A DNA stretch of 64,000 bases from Rhyacophila brunnea (taxonomy: Eukaryota; Arthropoda; Insecta; Trichoptera; Rhyacophilidae). Positions 20,481 through 33,258 of this stretch are shown here, piece after piece; within the stretch, counting starts at the first letter, position 1, and every line of letters starts with the position of its first letter. The notes beneath the pieces are model-generated. The model saw only the letters and a list, made by a program, of their open reading frames with translations. It was not told where the DNA came from and made no database searches. The stretch is taken from assembly GCA_022495005.1 (NCBI GenBank), contig JAGYXB010000162.1:267445-331444 (forward strand). Reading direction: 5' to 3'. A program made the position numbers and the translations under genes.

Positions 20481-21852
20481 TTCTTCCCCACTTCATCATA
20501 CCTCCAAATTTATAAGACCTCGTATTATGTATAATTGTTATCTTTTGAAACACTTTCTTATTAATTCTATGGCTTTATTATAAACATTGCTTTAATTGTG
20601 TCCAGTTAACGGCGATTTTTCTCAATTATCCATTAGAATGTAAGAAAACTCATTTTAATGATATATTTTATTGGAAAAGTCAGAGAAAAATTAATATTAG
20701 GTATATACCTACTATGCTTTTCTGTTATATTATTGTATAAATTGAGGCAAATGGTCTTTTATAATCGCCATCTCTATGACTTGCGATTGTATACCTTTAC
20801 ATCACATACCTCAAGGCTGGAGTTAGCTTCGTGGGTCTAAAGTAAAGAAAATATGGGTTATACAGTAATAATTTATCGTTATAATTTACGGAATCGTCAC
20901 TAATATATTAGAAAAATAAATATGGAGACGTCGAAAATGATTTCTATTTTGTATATTATTAAAGAGGCTTTAGGAGCAATATTGCTATAGCCTCATAAAA
21001 TTGGTGATGATGACTGGATTGTAATTATTATGATCTTTGGTTGAGGAACTGAAGAAGTCTGCCGTTATGGAGCTAGTTTTAAGGCGTGGTCGTGAAGGGT
21101 TTCCAACTTCAAGTCTCTTTGAACGTTAAGATTATATTTCATACTTTTATATCGCTCTGTGGCCTCCATTCTTTTGCATACGTTTTAATATTTTTTAATT
21201 TGCCAAATTTTTGGGATTAATTAATATGTTATATCATAATCCGTTTTTGTTTAGTTTCATAATATTTTATTCGGACAGGTATACGGGACACTCCCAGAAA
21301 AACTGAGACACAACAACTTTATAATGATGGGATGTAGGTATTTTTAAATTATTCGTTATTTTAATTATAAAATAATATAGTTGGCCCGTATGTTTTAAAC
21401 CTGTAATAATTTCAAAAAATAATGCTGCAAAATCAGATGCTAGACCGAATTCGCCATTTCCTTTTCAATCAATATATAAATATTATGTTTGTTGGGATCA
21501 TGGGCGTGGACGAAATAAGTCTTTTGAAAAATATACCTTCCCATTAATATATTATATATCCGTGAATAGTAAATAAATATTTCCTAAATTTTTGTTTCGT
21601 TATCAAGAAAAAGCAATTTCAAACAAAATATCAGATAACGTAGATATATATAGTACATATTTGAAAATGATATTCTTACATGTAATAAGATTGAATTAAT
21701 ATCTATGAGACTATTTCGTTTTTTATTCTTTTGGAAGTTAACAATATTTCCTAATAAATATTCTGTTCACCAATCCTGGGATTGAGATCGGGATGTGAAA
21801 TACTAATCTTGAAATCCCTGGATTGAGAATTCAGTCCACTGGGTCTATTCTC
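20481..21852. other. AT-rich spacer with repeat traces
   Basis: No gene is supported. Near 21776-21835, CCTGGGATTGAGATCGGGAT and AAATCCCTGGATTGAG are diverged direct units such as occur at some hAT ends. Confidence 0.3.
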
Positions 21853-22114
21853 TATTCTATACACAAGCCGGATATCGAGGGTAGTTTATCATATATATGT
21901 ATTGAAGTATTATAATCGTTATAATAAGTTAGCCGTCTAAACTATCAACACTGTTTATCTCGCTCTAAAAGTTAACATAGCCAAGAGATGGACTGTTAAA
22001 GCATAGCACTTTTTGACGGTTTAGACTTTAGACGGTTTAACTTATTGTAAGAATTATAATCCTTCAATACATAAATATGATACTACTGTCGATAGCTGTC
22101 TTGTGTATAGAATA
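21853..22114. mobile_element. Near-palindromic foldback MITE
   Basis: The left arm TATTCTATACACAAG, then AGTTTATCAT, TGTATTGAAG(T)ATTATAAT, AATAAGTTA and CCGTCTAAAC is repeated inverted in the right arm, ending CTTGTGTATAGAATA. The arms are about 90 bp each. A related, more degraded copy is at 33109-33258. No target duplication is certain. The 80-codon frame 22077-22319 only overlaps the right arm. Confidence 0.7.
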
Positions 22115-24877
22115 TACCCACAGGAGTATACTACCTAGTTCTAGTATGTACCTACTTGTTCTATCCAATCATCAATTGATGTTCGCACCATTAGACATTG
22201 TAATAACTAATAAAGAATGCTATGAGTCTTTTCATAAGAATGAAACAACATTTTTTTTAAATTCGTTTTTCTTAGTAGGCGATATGTGCGTTCATAATAT
22301 CTCCGGTGAATCAAAGTAATCAAATTACAACCTCTAACGAAAGTAAGAGTAATTATTGGCTAAAACCTGATTTTTAGTGATTACAGTTGGCGCCTAGCGT
22401 TCGTTGCTTTCACTAGTAATTCGATGATCTCATGCTTACATTTTTTCGTTCGCATGTTTGATAATCTAATACACATTTATTATATTTAACTTTGCCAACT
22501 AACTGATAAAATATTTCGTATGAGTAGGATAATAATGTAATCTGTAATTAACAAATTTCATAGTGAATAATATAAAGTTGGATTGTAAAGATAAAATTTG
22601 CAGCCGAAATTCTAATAATATTTTTATCTCATAGATACGAATGAATTTAGAAGAATATCTAATAAACATCTAAAATGATATTAATTATTTTTACTATTAA
22701 TAATTCTTGAAAGCATGATAATAGATATGTTATTATTATAAATAACAAACATTCAAAATATTTAGTTATAACGTTTATTAGTGCTAACTTATTCCACAAT
22801 AAAATTACATACTATAATACAATCAAGACCGATTTCAATAGAAAATATCAGTTAACATAGAACCGGTCTTGGATTTAGGTATTATAATATTTGTGGCAAA
22901 ATGACTGATAACACATATTACTAAACATCTAAACTAAGGTGTACTTAGTATAATTTGAATTTAGATTTTTTGGTTAGGTATATATTATAATTTGTAGAAA
23001 ACATTTCATACAACACAAACATAGACCTCTCCAAACCAACCCGCCCCTCATCACACTTGGTCTTAACCGAACGTATCACGAGGCTCTTCATTTAGATGTC
23101 AAGTATCAGCAGTTTTTTACGCCTGGGAATGTCTCAGGAGCAGATACCCAAGACTGAGGTCACCACGCACTCGAGTTGAGTTTACAGAGACTTTCTAATG
23201 AAAATTGCCAATGGAAGAAGCATGGTGACATAACAAAAATAAAAGATTCTATTTAATACATTTATATAATAGAAAAACCAAAGTTAAAACAATACAGACA
23301 TACAAAATTATGTGAAGAGATTTTTACGTTCGCAAAATTTTCAAACGCAAACAAAATTACCCTTTGTGGCGACCAGGTTGGACGCCTGATGGGCCCAACA
23401 GATGGTTGGACCGACTTAAGCATCTCTTCCCTTTCGGACCACATTCTCGGAAATTTCCAGAGGATGTTTTCACATTTCATACAGTCCGATTCTGAAGTGG
23501 CAGAATATTGTTAATGAAATATTATTGCTTAGAATAATTACTATATGTATTGCTATGGTAATTAATCTACTCTGCTTTAATGCTTTTCTGTCATTTGTGA
23601 TTCGGTTTGATGATTTCTGTCAAATTTCCTTCATACAAATTACCGGACACGACTGTATACTACTGCTATAAATAGAAAATCGCTGTTGTTATTACGGAGT
23701 TATTGATTTGTGAGTGTTGTAAATTGGGTTAAAAAAAACTCATACAAGTTACATATAACTTATTATATTAAGTATATTGTATCAGTAATGTTCTGGAACT
23801 ATTAAATAATTAACATGTAACAATTACGCCTAATGGAATATACATTTATAAAATTATTATGTAGATAGTACACTAGTGACATATTAACTTTACTGGGAAA
23901 ACACTCTAAGGGATTGACTTAAATGTACTGAATAGGAAAACTAATCAGTCAGACATATGTACTGAAAAAAAAGCGTTTACTTTATCAGATTTGAATAATT
24001 TGCGTTAACTATCATATGCCAATATTTGTTTGTAATTATATTATGCCATTAATATTAATAAGTAATATAGGTTAAATTGAACTATATTGCAATAAATAAC
24101 TTAATACACGAAATTGGTCAGTATAAATCTTTCATGGTCATCTTTTCGGAGGGTCAAATGAAATTTATTGAGTACTGCGTGTGAAGGTCAGAAAAGTAAG
24201 GCGCGACAACATAAAGTGATTAAACCCACCTACTCTTTTTGTTATGGGGGAAATTTTCACCGATCAATACTGGAAGTGTGCGTAGCAGAAACACTAAAAT
24301 CATTTAAGTGGCTTTCCAAGAAAATTACATGCAACGGTAGTATACTTTTAATGCGATTACTAACAATGACAATCCGTTTTACCTAACTCCATTATATTAA
24401 ATGATATTGCATAATATTGCAGCAGTTATGCATCTTGGTATTATGTTATAACGTTATAATTGCACGAAGACTTCATTCTGGTTTTAGATATTTGCCTAGT
24501 GAATATTAAAATCATAAGGGGTATTTCGAAATCTATATAGGTGTTCGTATACAATGCCAACTATAGTCATGCCATGACACGAAACTATAAACCTCGATGG
24601 TGGTGCTAGTTATTGCTCATACTTTGAATGCACTATGAAACTGTAAACTGAACAGACCAAAACGGAAACCTCGACTGAACGGACAACATAAATGACGTCT
24701 AAAAGGACCTCAGTTGTTTGTGTTTTAGTGTTCTTTGAGAGTGCTCCGTTTTTCAGAACCATTTGGATAGGAAGGTAAGAAAGTTTAGATTCTGAGAGGT
24801 TGTAGATGTAGAGGGGGTTGCAAGACAATATATTATAACAACGATTATGTTGATATTTTTCGATTTCTTTTATCTTT
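22115..24877. other. Long AT-rich stretch, no supported gene
   Basis: It holds a mildly GC-richer patch near 23340-23470 (TTTGTGGCGACCAGGTTGG onward) of unknown origin and a possible old repeat at 24120-24390. At 24557-24590, ACTATAGTCATGCCATGACAC resembles the inverted ends at 32444-32692. Confidence 0.3.
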
Positions 24878-25325
24878 CTCTTCTATTTACAACGTTTTTA
24901 TTAGGTCGTATTCTTATTTGTACGGTGGTTGTTTATCCAGTACAAATCTTGTAATCGATTTTTAACTAATTTCCCGACTAGCTAGACATTTGAAACTAAA
25001 TATATCAGAACACGATGCCAATGCATTCTTTTAATACGTTTAGCCATCTTTAAGTAGAATTGAATTCATTTTCAGTTAATTCTGTTTTGTATGAAAAGTT
25101 ATTTCGGAAGAAATCCGTAATCCAATCCACTATTATTGTAAATTAAATTATTAATATATACGTGCGTTACTATGGGAATCAATATGAATGTCAAAATGAC
25201 ATTTCAGTATTATTTCTATCAAGTACAAATTTTTTTGATCGTTTAAGCTAGTCAAGTCAAGTTTATATGATTCAACAGAAAACGTTGTACATAAAAAGTT
25301 ATTTTTATCTTGTAATTATTCTAAT
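24878..25325 (+). repeat. Interspersed repeat, partner of 53420-53935
   Basis: Blocks such as CGACTAGCTAGACATTTGAA, AGAACACGATGCCAATGCAT, TCTTTAAGTAGAATTGAATT, ATGACATTTCAGTATT and TCAAGTACAAA occur in inverted order at 53420-53935. Ends carry ACGTTTTTATTAG on one side and ATTCAACAGAAAA plus AAAAAGTTATTTTTATCTT on the other. The class is unclear. No coding capacity. Confidence 0.6.
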
Positions 25326-25439
25326 TGAAAACAGAAAGCAATAATATAATTAATACAAAAATTGTATGTTGACGATTTTATTGCTAAATCATTATTATTA
25401 TCAGCTTGCATTAATCCGTTGCTACACACTTTTAGGAAA

Positions 25440-25560
25440 CTTGATAAATACGTCAATACAGCGGTCGCTAGACGTTTACTATATCTTGGGTGCAAGGGTC
25501 CACCACACTAATCACTACTGGATGACTAGTTTCGTTCTCCGATTGTTTCTTCTTCGAGTT
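25440..25560 (+). repeat. LINE 3'-tail repeat fragment
   Basis: CAGCGGTCGCTAGACGTTTA, then CACTACTGGATGACTAGTTT and CCGATTGTTTCTTCTTCGAG match 28990-29100 in order. It abuts the foldback MITE that starts at 25565. Confidence 0.5.
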
Positions 25561-25564
25561 ATTC

Positions 25565-26148
25565 TGTGGCGAAGGGTGGATGTAGGCTGTTAAGATCCGC
25601 CATAAGTAATGCACACTGAACTTTGTCAGTCGTACGTATTTGTTTCCATTGAAATAAGACTACAATTTACAGACGGTGTTGGTTAGTTTTTAAAATTCAA
25701 TTAAACCCTGCGAAACCAAGCCATAATAGTCAAAAAAATACTCGTCAATCTTTAAAATATCTAAAATTATGCAATTCAATCATACATAACATTGGATATT
25801 TTATAGATAGAATAATATTCTTATCTATTATAGTTTGGTTTAGGAAGGCTTAATGAATTTAAAAAAATTAACCAACAATATGTGTAATATGAATTATTTG
25901 TATGCTTAATCCAACGAAAACAAATAAGGATGAATGAAAAAACGTGTATAATTTTGTCATATCGCCGAAAGTATACCAAAACTATTATGGTTTGGTTTAG
26001 GCAGGGTTTAATTGATTTTTAAAAACTAACCAACATCATCTGTAAATTCTAGTCTTAGTTCAATAAAAACAAATACGTATGGCTAACAAAGTTTAATGCG
26101 TACTATTTACGGTGGACCCTAACAGCCTACCTCCACCCTTCGCTACTG
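25565..26148. mobile_element. Foldback hAT-type MITE, copy B
   Basis: Left end CTGTGGCGAAGGGTGGATG; right end, read inverted, CAGTAGCGAAGGGTGGAGG. Long inverted arms (over 200 bp each) share GTATTTGTTT...CATTGAA, GGTGTTGGTTAGTTTTTAAA, ATTAAACCCTGC and CCATAATAG. No matching 8-bp flanks were found, perhaps because the left end has mutated (CTG for CAG). Confidence 0.8.
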
Positions 26149-27465
26149 ACTGCTACATATTATATGTACATATTACTAGATATGTGACATAAAATATATT
26201 ATTTAAAATACAGATACATATATTGTGGCAAAAAAACAAAATAATAACAAATACTAGTGTCTAGGTTTGTAAAAACTATAATATTCAATGCAGTTTGATT
26301 ATTATCTCTTTATGAGAGACATAAATTCAAATTAAGAACAAAATAGTGCATAAATTTGAATTAATTTACTTTATTTTATTTTATTCAATCCTGAATAAAT
26401 ACAGCGGTGATGTCATGCTGAAAAATAGAACTTAATCCATAAACCATAAGACCTCTAACATAATAGACAGTGTAATAAATACAAAAGACTACATTGTACT
26501 ATTAGTGGATACTATTCACTGAATACAAAGGTAAGGTGTTGCCAGTACATATTTACTCATTTCTATTATTTACTGACCACAAAAAACATAATCAATAATT
26601 GGGCAAGCTTTCTGTGTAGGCACGGTATGTTTTATTCGTCACGTGGATTACTACACCTATGTTCCCCCTTTGGAATAAATTATGACGCTTGTTGACCAGT
26701 ACGCAAGGACCGTGGCGTTGCAAGAATGCATGCATTAATATGTGCCTACTATTTATGTAGTTTCCATTGAACTGTTCACTGCATTTCGACTTATTTACGA
26801 AATTAAATAAAAAGTGTAAATAGTAATATACGTAAATTGCTTTCACATTTTTTTTTTTATCATACTGTCTAAATCTAGCGGCCTTTGGGAATACCCGACT
26901 TCAGATTCAATATCCAAATGAAATGCTGTCTCTGAGCGTAGTCGACACATTATTTATCACATTTGTTTTTCAATTAATAATATTCACGGAGTCAAGAAAC
27001 TCTATGCTTTATTTTAGAAGATAATGCGTTTTATTTCATTATTATAATATGCAAACGTTGAAAAATAAATAATTTAAAAAGAGTCATAGACGGATATTAT
27101 TATTTTGAGGGATCTTTAGACTAGATAAAAATAATAATAACAGGTACATAGTACCTATCATCATTAATGTTTGATATTTATATTGATAAATAATTTATTA
27201 AATCTTAAAATTAAAATCAGTTTTAAATCACTAAGTATATTGATTATACAATGATAGATAATAGTTATTATGGTAACCTTCACATATTTTTTATTATCAC
27301 CTAATTTAATTGTTTACGTCTATTTTTACCTAACATTCAATGTAAATTTAGCTATAATTTTTAATGATTTCAATAAATCTTACGAGAGAAAAAATTCTTA
27401 CTTTAAAGTTAAGTATAAAATATGTATTTTAAATTAAATAAAGTTATTTTGGTGAAAGGTTTTTT
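26149..27465. other. AT-rich spacer
   Basis: No gene is supported. A GC-richer patch near 26600-26720 (GGCACGGTATGTTTTATTCG to CGCAAGGACCGTGGCG) is of unknown origin. Confidence 0.3.
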
Positions 27466-27599
27466 TATTGGAAGCCAGGCGGGAACAGCGACAATTTTCA
27501 TAGCCGATTTCGAAAAAATTCATGACTAACCCAACCTAAGAAATAACCCAGTAATTATATCGGCTATTTTCAAAATTTATTTGCCACTGGCTTCCACTA
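27466..27599. mobile_element. Short hairpin MITE
   Basis: TTGGAAGCCAGGCGGGAA followed by ATTTTCATAGCCGAT on the left is mirrored by ATCGGCTATTTTCAAAAT and GCCACTGGCTTCCA on the right. That gives about 35-40 bp imperfect inverted repeats in an element of about 134 bp. No target duplication assigned. Confidence 0.55.
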
Positions 27600-28164
27600 A
27601 ACAGACAAGAACCGTTATTTTAATTGATGGAAATAGTCCTACAATTTCTCTTTGATATAAAACAATACTCAATAAAGAAAATTCAATCATTTTTAAGACG
27701 TAATTGCATTATTACTAAATCGATAATATCATTTATCTGATAATATGAATATAAAATTTATGCACGCTACTTTTCTTTGATAGTTCATCGAACAATAAAA
27801 TAAATATTCATACAGTCATAGATAAAATAAATACCTACTGACTCAGCGGTTACTACCGTCGAGTCAATGTTTAGTAGCACACCACAATGCAAACTCTACG
27901 AATTGGTATAGGTATATAATATTATATTCCGTACTCATTCAGATCATTTAATTTTGTAAAAAAGAAGATTGTGAAAAATATAGAAGTAAGTAGGTACTCA
28001 ATAAAATTAATCCCCATGGCAATTTCTACATATACGTGTTCATGCCATCATACCGTAACACAGGATTCACTAGTAATTTTCAGAAATGCACTCATTGCTA
28101 TATCAATTCTTGGGACTGGTTATACGTGACCCATATCAATTTAGTATAATATAAAGCAAATTAA
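27600..28164. other. AT-rich spacer
   Basis: Nothing recognised. Confidence 0.35.
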
Positions 28165-28440
28165 GCTTCAATACCTACTGGGTGAAGGCCTCTGCTTGCT
28201 GTCTCCACTCCTATTGTGTCCTAAGTATTTTCTTAGGTATCCGCTAAACTTAATTATCCCATTTTATTGTAAGTTTTTTAATATCTCTTCCCTTCTCTGA
28301 CCATTTCCACTTCACGGGCTGTACGCATTAAATTATATTCTAAGCTTTTGTTTATTCTCATGCTGATTTTTTTCTACCACAATGCCTTACGCCCATCATG
28401 CATGGAATGCACACCGCATTGAACCTACTACTCATAATTT
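28165..28440 (+). repeat. Degraded LINE 3'-tail repeat
   Basis: CTACTGGGTGAAGGCCTCTG, CTGTCTCCACTCC, then TCTGACCATTTCCACTTCAC and CAATGCCTTACGCCCATCAT, ending CGCATTGAACCTACTACTC. Same general design as 17930-18265, but strongly diverged. Confidence 0.4.
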
Positions 28441-28894
28441 TTGTACCTCTTTTGAGTTCAAAGTTCATGTATCACAACCATATTATGTAAGTACTGGAGG
28501 AATACATTGGTTAAACACTTTCAGGGATAGTAGAGGAAGTCACTCTTGAAGCCAGTGACTTCTTGTGTGTACCACCAGGAAGTCACGTTTTATTCAGATG
28601 CCGAAAATGCACTCCAACTTAGCTTTGATCTTCCGACAAGTTATTCATAAATTCTTCCAAAAATTAATCCCAATTAATTCCCATAAATTCCCAAACTTAT
28701 TTAGCCCACTAACACCAATATACATGCTTCAACCGAAAAAATATAGAGAAGATGAAGCGAAACTTTGCGTTCTTTTATGTAGGTACATACTATTATCTAT
28801 TTTTTAATTTACGAAACATAGTAAGGAAAAATGATGTTAATACGATGCTCTGATGCTAATTATAAAATTATTTATTAAAAAAACAATAGTTACA
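28441..28894. other. Spacer
   Basis: A local echo AGTCACTCTTGAAGCCAGTG / AAGTCACG lies near 28537-28590. The 80-codon frame 28565-28807 has no signature. Confidence 0.3.
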
Positions 28895-29110
28895 ATACTC
28901 ATCATCATCAGCCTGAATCTATCCACTCCTGGATGAAGGCCTCTTCAAGCTGCTTCCACTTCTCCGTTGCCACGTACTTCTATCAAAACTTTATCATTTC
29001 ATCGATCAAGCGGCCTCTAGGTGTACTTTGCGGACGTTTTGTACTTCTTGGATACCACTGGATGACTAGATTTGTCCAGCGATTGTCTCTTCTTCGAGCT
29101 ATGTGTGAAA
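28895..29110 (+). repeat. LINE 3'-tail repeat (CATCATCATCAGC family)
   Basis: CATCATCATCAGCCTGAATC, CTGGATGAAGGCCTCTTCAA, CCACTTCTCCGTTGCCACG, GATCAAGCGGCCTCTAGGTG and GATTGTCTCTTCTTCGAGC. This is the best-preserved member in the window and the reference for the others. Confidence 0.6.
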
Positions 29111-32100
29111 ATTAAGGATAGCGAAATATAATTAGAATAAAAATTATAACATGAAAAATAATCGTCATTAGAAAGATGAACATGGAGCGCTGCTTCCAAT
29201 TTATTGTACGGCTCTATCGTTGTTGGCAGCATTTTTAAATCAAAATTTTATTTAACAGAATTTTGATACGAATTTTTTTCTTCTAATTTTTTTTGCTTAC
29301 CCTTTACATTCAAGGTCCGCATAAATTGCTTCCTGCAGCCCCCTTAACTGCTCCAGTCCTAGGAGACTTTAACGCTTACTTTAGGAATCACTGATTTAGA
29401 TAATACCCAACAGAAATATTAAATATTATATGAAAAAGTGATTATTTTATAATCGTCCACAAAAACTATTCGAATAGCCACTTAAATTTGTGGTCCGTGG
29501 GCTGTGACGTGAGATTCGTTTAAACGATTGCGACTCTTTAGTTAGCCGTTTGGATAGTCAGTAGAAACGGTTCACTTAACGATTCCGGCAATGATTCAAA
29601 TAATAATTTACAATTTGTTTACCAAGTATTCGTTTTATATTTACAAATCATCATTATATTTTAAGCCAGTGTTAAACAATTGAAACAATTTTTTGTATTT
29701 GCTAAGTGAGTTTCGTGAGCCATAGAGAAAGGGAAATGTTTATGTGTTTTGAATTCTTCTATGAAATAAATATAGTAGCTACATCGAGCCAGTGTACGAG
29801 AATGCCTTGGCTTTAAATTTATGACCGAGCTTGGTTCGACGGCATTGAATTCGGTCGAACAAACAACACACCTCGATTCGGTCCTTTCCTAAGGCAATAT
29901 TTGTTAGAATGCTTCAAAAGTGTTTAAAATTACGGCGCGGCACAGCCTCTTCACATGAAAAGTGTTGAAGGCTTTTACTAGAGAAAACATGTTTTCTCCA
30001 GTTGTTTATATTATGTAATATGAAATCAACAATAATACTATCATGATACAAATTATTATAATAAATAACATGATTGTGAATTTAATTGCAACATAAAACA
30101 GAATCTAAATACAACGTAAGAAAATAATACTTATGTTTTTTTTTTTTAAATAAGTAATACTTTTTCATCTGCTTTAAGAACGCTTATAGAATAAAAATAC
30201 CATCATGCATTCATTATCATTTTAATGCTATCCTTGTAAAATGATAGTTTTATCAGTAAATTATGAAATATTTAGAATATTGAATAATCTTTTATAATTT
30301 TTATATACATGTTAATTTACGATATTAACCATTGAGTAACTGACAATTAAACATGATAATGAATAACAGATATCACAGGAATTTATCTTTTGATCACTAC
30401 CGATCTCACCAAACCAAAAAATCAACAATTATTAAGTATACCAACTTATAAATTCTCAAAATAATCATGAATTTGTTTGTTTATTGAATTATCAAACATT
30501 TTATAAAAAAAGGGCACACGAGCTGGTATAATTAATAGTCATCTAAAGTTAGTATATATATATATATATCTATCTAAGTATTTAACATATTCACAGGCGA
30601 TTTAATTCGTAATATACCATATATTATGAATCTTTGTTATGTAACTAATATGGGCGCCAAGTGTTATCTTCTAAATGTCTAAACTATAAATTATTGCAGA
30701 TTTTAAAGAAAAAACTGTAGTTTAGGTTAATCGACAAGCATTGGTTACAAGATAAAATATATAAATCTAATTAAAATCAATGCAAAAAGAAGAGACATGC
30801 TATGTTTCATAATAATACTTGTAAAAATTAGTTCGCAGATACGGTGAATTTATAAAAAAAAATAATATAAGATACTTGGGTACTTAACATCTATTTCATT
30901 TGATTTAAACTGATTATATTAAATATCAAAAGAAGCTATATCTTTAACTAAATTTAAATGGATGCCGCCCGAAGGCAGCCGTCAAAGTAAATTGTTGAGC
31001 AAAGAGAACTGTTCATGTGTGAAGTCAAGGTTAAGTGATAGAATCAAAGATCGAAAGCCTTTCTTCTGCCGCAAGCGTTGCATTTTGTGTGAAAGAGAAA
31101 ATCAATCTCGTTTCTTATTCTTTTTGATCATCTCTATACATAGTTTTGGTTTCGGTAAATAGGTAACGAACGAATTGAGAAAATTGGTATTAGAATACTT
31201 GTTTAATAGTATGACATGTTGGAAAACATTAAAAAATGGAGAAAAATTAAATTAACATAATTATGTAATTATACAAAATATTGATTTAAAAAACAGACAG
31301 ATGTTAATATATAGAAAAAAGAACGCTAAAATTTGCTTAAATTTCGGCATAAATGTGTCTTTATCACCTGTTGTAAAAATATGTATGAAGTCACCCCTTT
31401 CAAATAAATGTACACTCACTTTATATATTGTATAGTTCGTATGTTGTATAATATTATAAGTATGTATGTATATTTTGTGCTACTTCTGTAGCAGTTATTG
31501 TTGGGGTAGTCGGAAACGCCCACTTGCCGTATTTTAACGTATAAAGGTGGTTATTATTTAAAGTAAAATGTTGTAGTATGCCTCCTTTTCGGCATACTTT
31601 ATGTTTCAATAAAAAATTCCTTTGATGTTCATAACAACTACCTTGAAAATACGTTAACCGTATTACAAACATTACAATATTTAGCTTTTTGCGATTCGAA
31701 AATAATTGGTTGAATATTTTTAAAAGTATGTACCTACTATCCAAACAAAATAATAAATAGTTAGGTATAAAGGAGGGTATTTGATGGAGCTCGTTTTTAA
31801 ATTTAGAATATGATAGATACATACTCTTTTATCTACAGATTACATTATAACTTTAATAAACTATAATTATAATATCATCAAGTATCAATGAAGTTATTGC
31901 TAAAATCGAGCGTCTGCAATTCAGAATACCTATCCATTTTATTTCTTTTTCTTAACCATCACACAGGGAATGATGATTGGATAGTATCGATATATTCTGT
32001 GAAATATTGTTAAGTAGTTAGGAGCCCGCTCCTCGCTTTATTTTTATCATCTAATTTATAGAAAAAATATTGTAAACTGTGCGCTGTCTGTTTTGATTTT

Positions 32101-32443
32101 TAAAATATAAACCGTTATCCACACAAGTCATTGATTATTTGATATGCCACTACCCGGCCTTAACAGTCAGATAGATTTAAATGTATAATTTTATTATATT
32201 ATGAACTGTTCCTACTATTATTTTATAATCCACTAATCCGGCGTCTCTGTACAACTTTATCAAACATAGATTAATTAATAATGCAAACGTTAGGGTTAGA
32301 CACAACAAATTAAAATGTATGTTTTAAGTAAATACATTTAAATTTTCTCGCCACAGGGGCAAGAAACAATGTATAAATGCAAAATGTATAATTACCGTGA
32401 CATTAGATAACAATACTTGCATATTTACCACTTAATTTACCAA
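29111..32443. other. Long AT-rich stretch, no supported gene
   Basis: Contents noted: a GC-richer patch near 29780-29960 ending in the 18-bp perfect palindrome GAGAAAACATGTTTTCTC (about 29981-29998), a TA/TC microsatellite at 30551-30575, and frames of 66 codons (30962-31162) and 122 codons (31454-31822, minus) with no domain and AT-driven composition. Confidence 0.3.
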
Positions 32444-32692
32444 AGGACCACTATTATAGCCAGACCGTGACACAAAATAGGAGATTTCGATCTTAGTGTT
32501 GGTTTATTCCACATAGTTCGAATGTAATATGGTAAAACATGATGATTGTTGCATATTTAAATCAATGGTAATAATTTGAAGGAAATATCCAATCGAAAAT
32601 CTTCATTTATTGCGAATAGGTTACCGCATTGCATTCAAATGTATATAAAAAACTAACAATACGGTGTCACGGCCTAACTATAGTCGGTCTTG
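32444..32692. mobile_element. TIR element with GGACCACTATTATAGC-type ends
   Basis: The left end reads GGACCACTATTATAGCCAGA then CCGTGACAC. The right end read inverted is AAGACCGACTATAGTTAGGC then CGTGACAC. These are imperfect inverted repeats of about 28 bp. No target duplication could be fixed. A related single end may lie at 24557-24590. Confidence 0.5.
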
Positions 32693-32716
32693 TATTTTAC
32701 CATGCATAACGTTTAA

Positions 32717-33009
32717 GGGGGGACATGCTCGGCGTACGTCAAAATACTACAAAATCGTCAAAGAGGGTATTTACATAATTTTGAAGCCTTATTATTCTCT
32801 ATATTTATTTTAAACATTTGATGACTGCATAAAGTATTTTTATTACATTAAATAGTATTCTTTTAAACCTCTCGCTCTAATGTTTTAGAATATAGTCATA
32901 TTTCAGTACGTCCATGTGAAGTGGTGTTAAGATTTGTTATATTTATTAATTTCATGCTTTGAAAATAGCATAAAAGGTCCATTTCGACGTACGCTGAGCA
33001 TGTCCCCCC
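32717..33009. mobile_element. piggyBac-like MITE flanked by TTAA
   Basis: TTAA (32713-32716) precedes GGGGGGACATGCTCGGCGTA, and the element ends with the inverted GTACGCTGAGCATGTCCCCC C before TTAA (33010-33013). The terminal inverted repeat is about 24 bp with one mismatch. TTAA duplication and short TIRs are the hallmark of piggyBac-like elements. At 293 bp it has no coding capacity. A degraded relative lies at 1525-1797. Confidence 0.82.
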
Positions 33010-33108
33010 TTAATAATATGGATTAGAGTATTAACATTGAATAGTTTATAGCTATTTAAATGATTTAGTTACACTTTACTGATTTATTTTTATATATTAC
33101 TGCGAATT

Positions 33109-33258
33109 TATTCTATATACAGCGGCTAGCAAGGGTAGTTTATCATACGTATGTATTGATGCAGTTAATTGTTACGATAAGTTAACCGTCCTAACTGTCT
33201 TGGGTGTCTTAACTTTTAGCACCCTCGATTGCCGCCGATTGCAGCCTTGTGTATGAAT
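33109..33258. mobile_element. Degraded foldback MITE related to 21853-22114
   Basis: AGGGTAGTTTATCAT, then GTATGTATTGATG, GATAAGTTAACCGTCC and a right end CCTTGTGTATGAATA follow the block order of the 21853-22114 element, with a shortened middle. Confidence 0.55.

Noticed and set aside
31454..31822. 122-codon minus frame as a possible gene
   Set aside because: Residue use follows AT-rich chance codons (Leu, Asn, Ile, Lys, Phe), with no motif or upstream signals.
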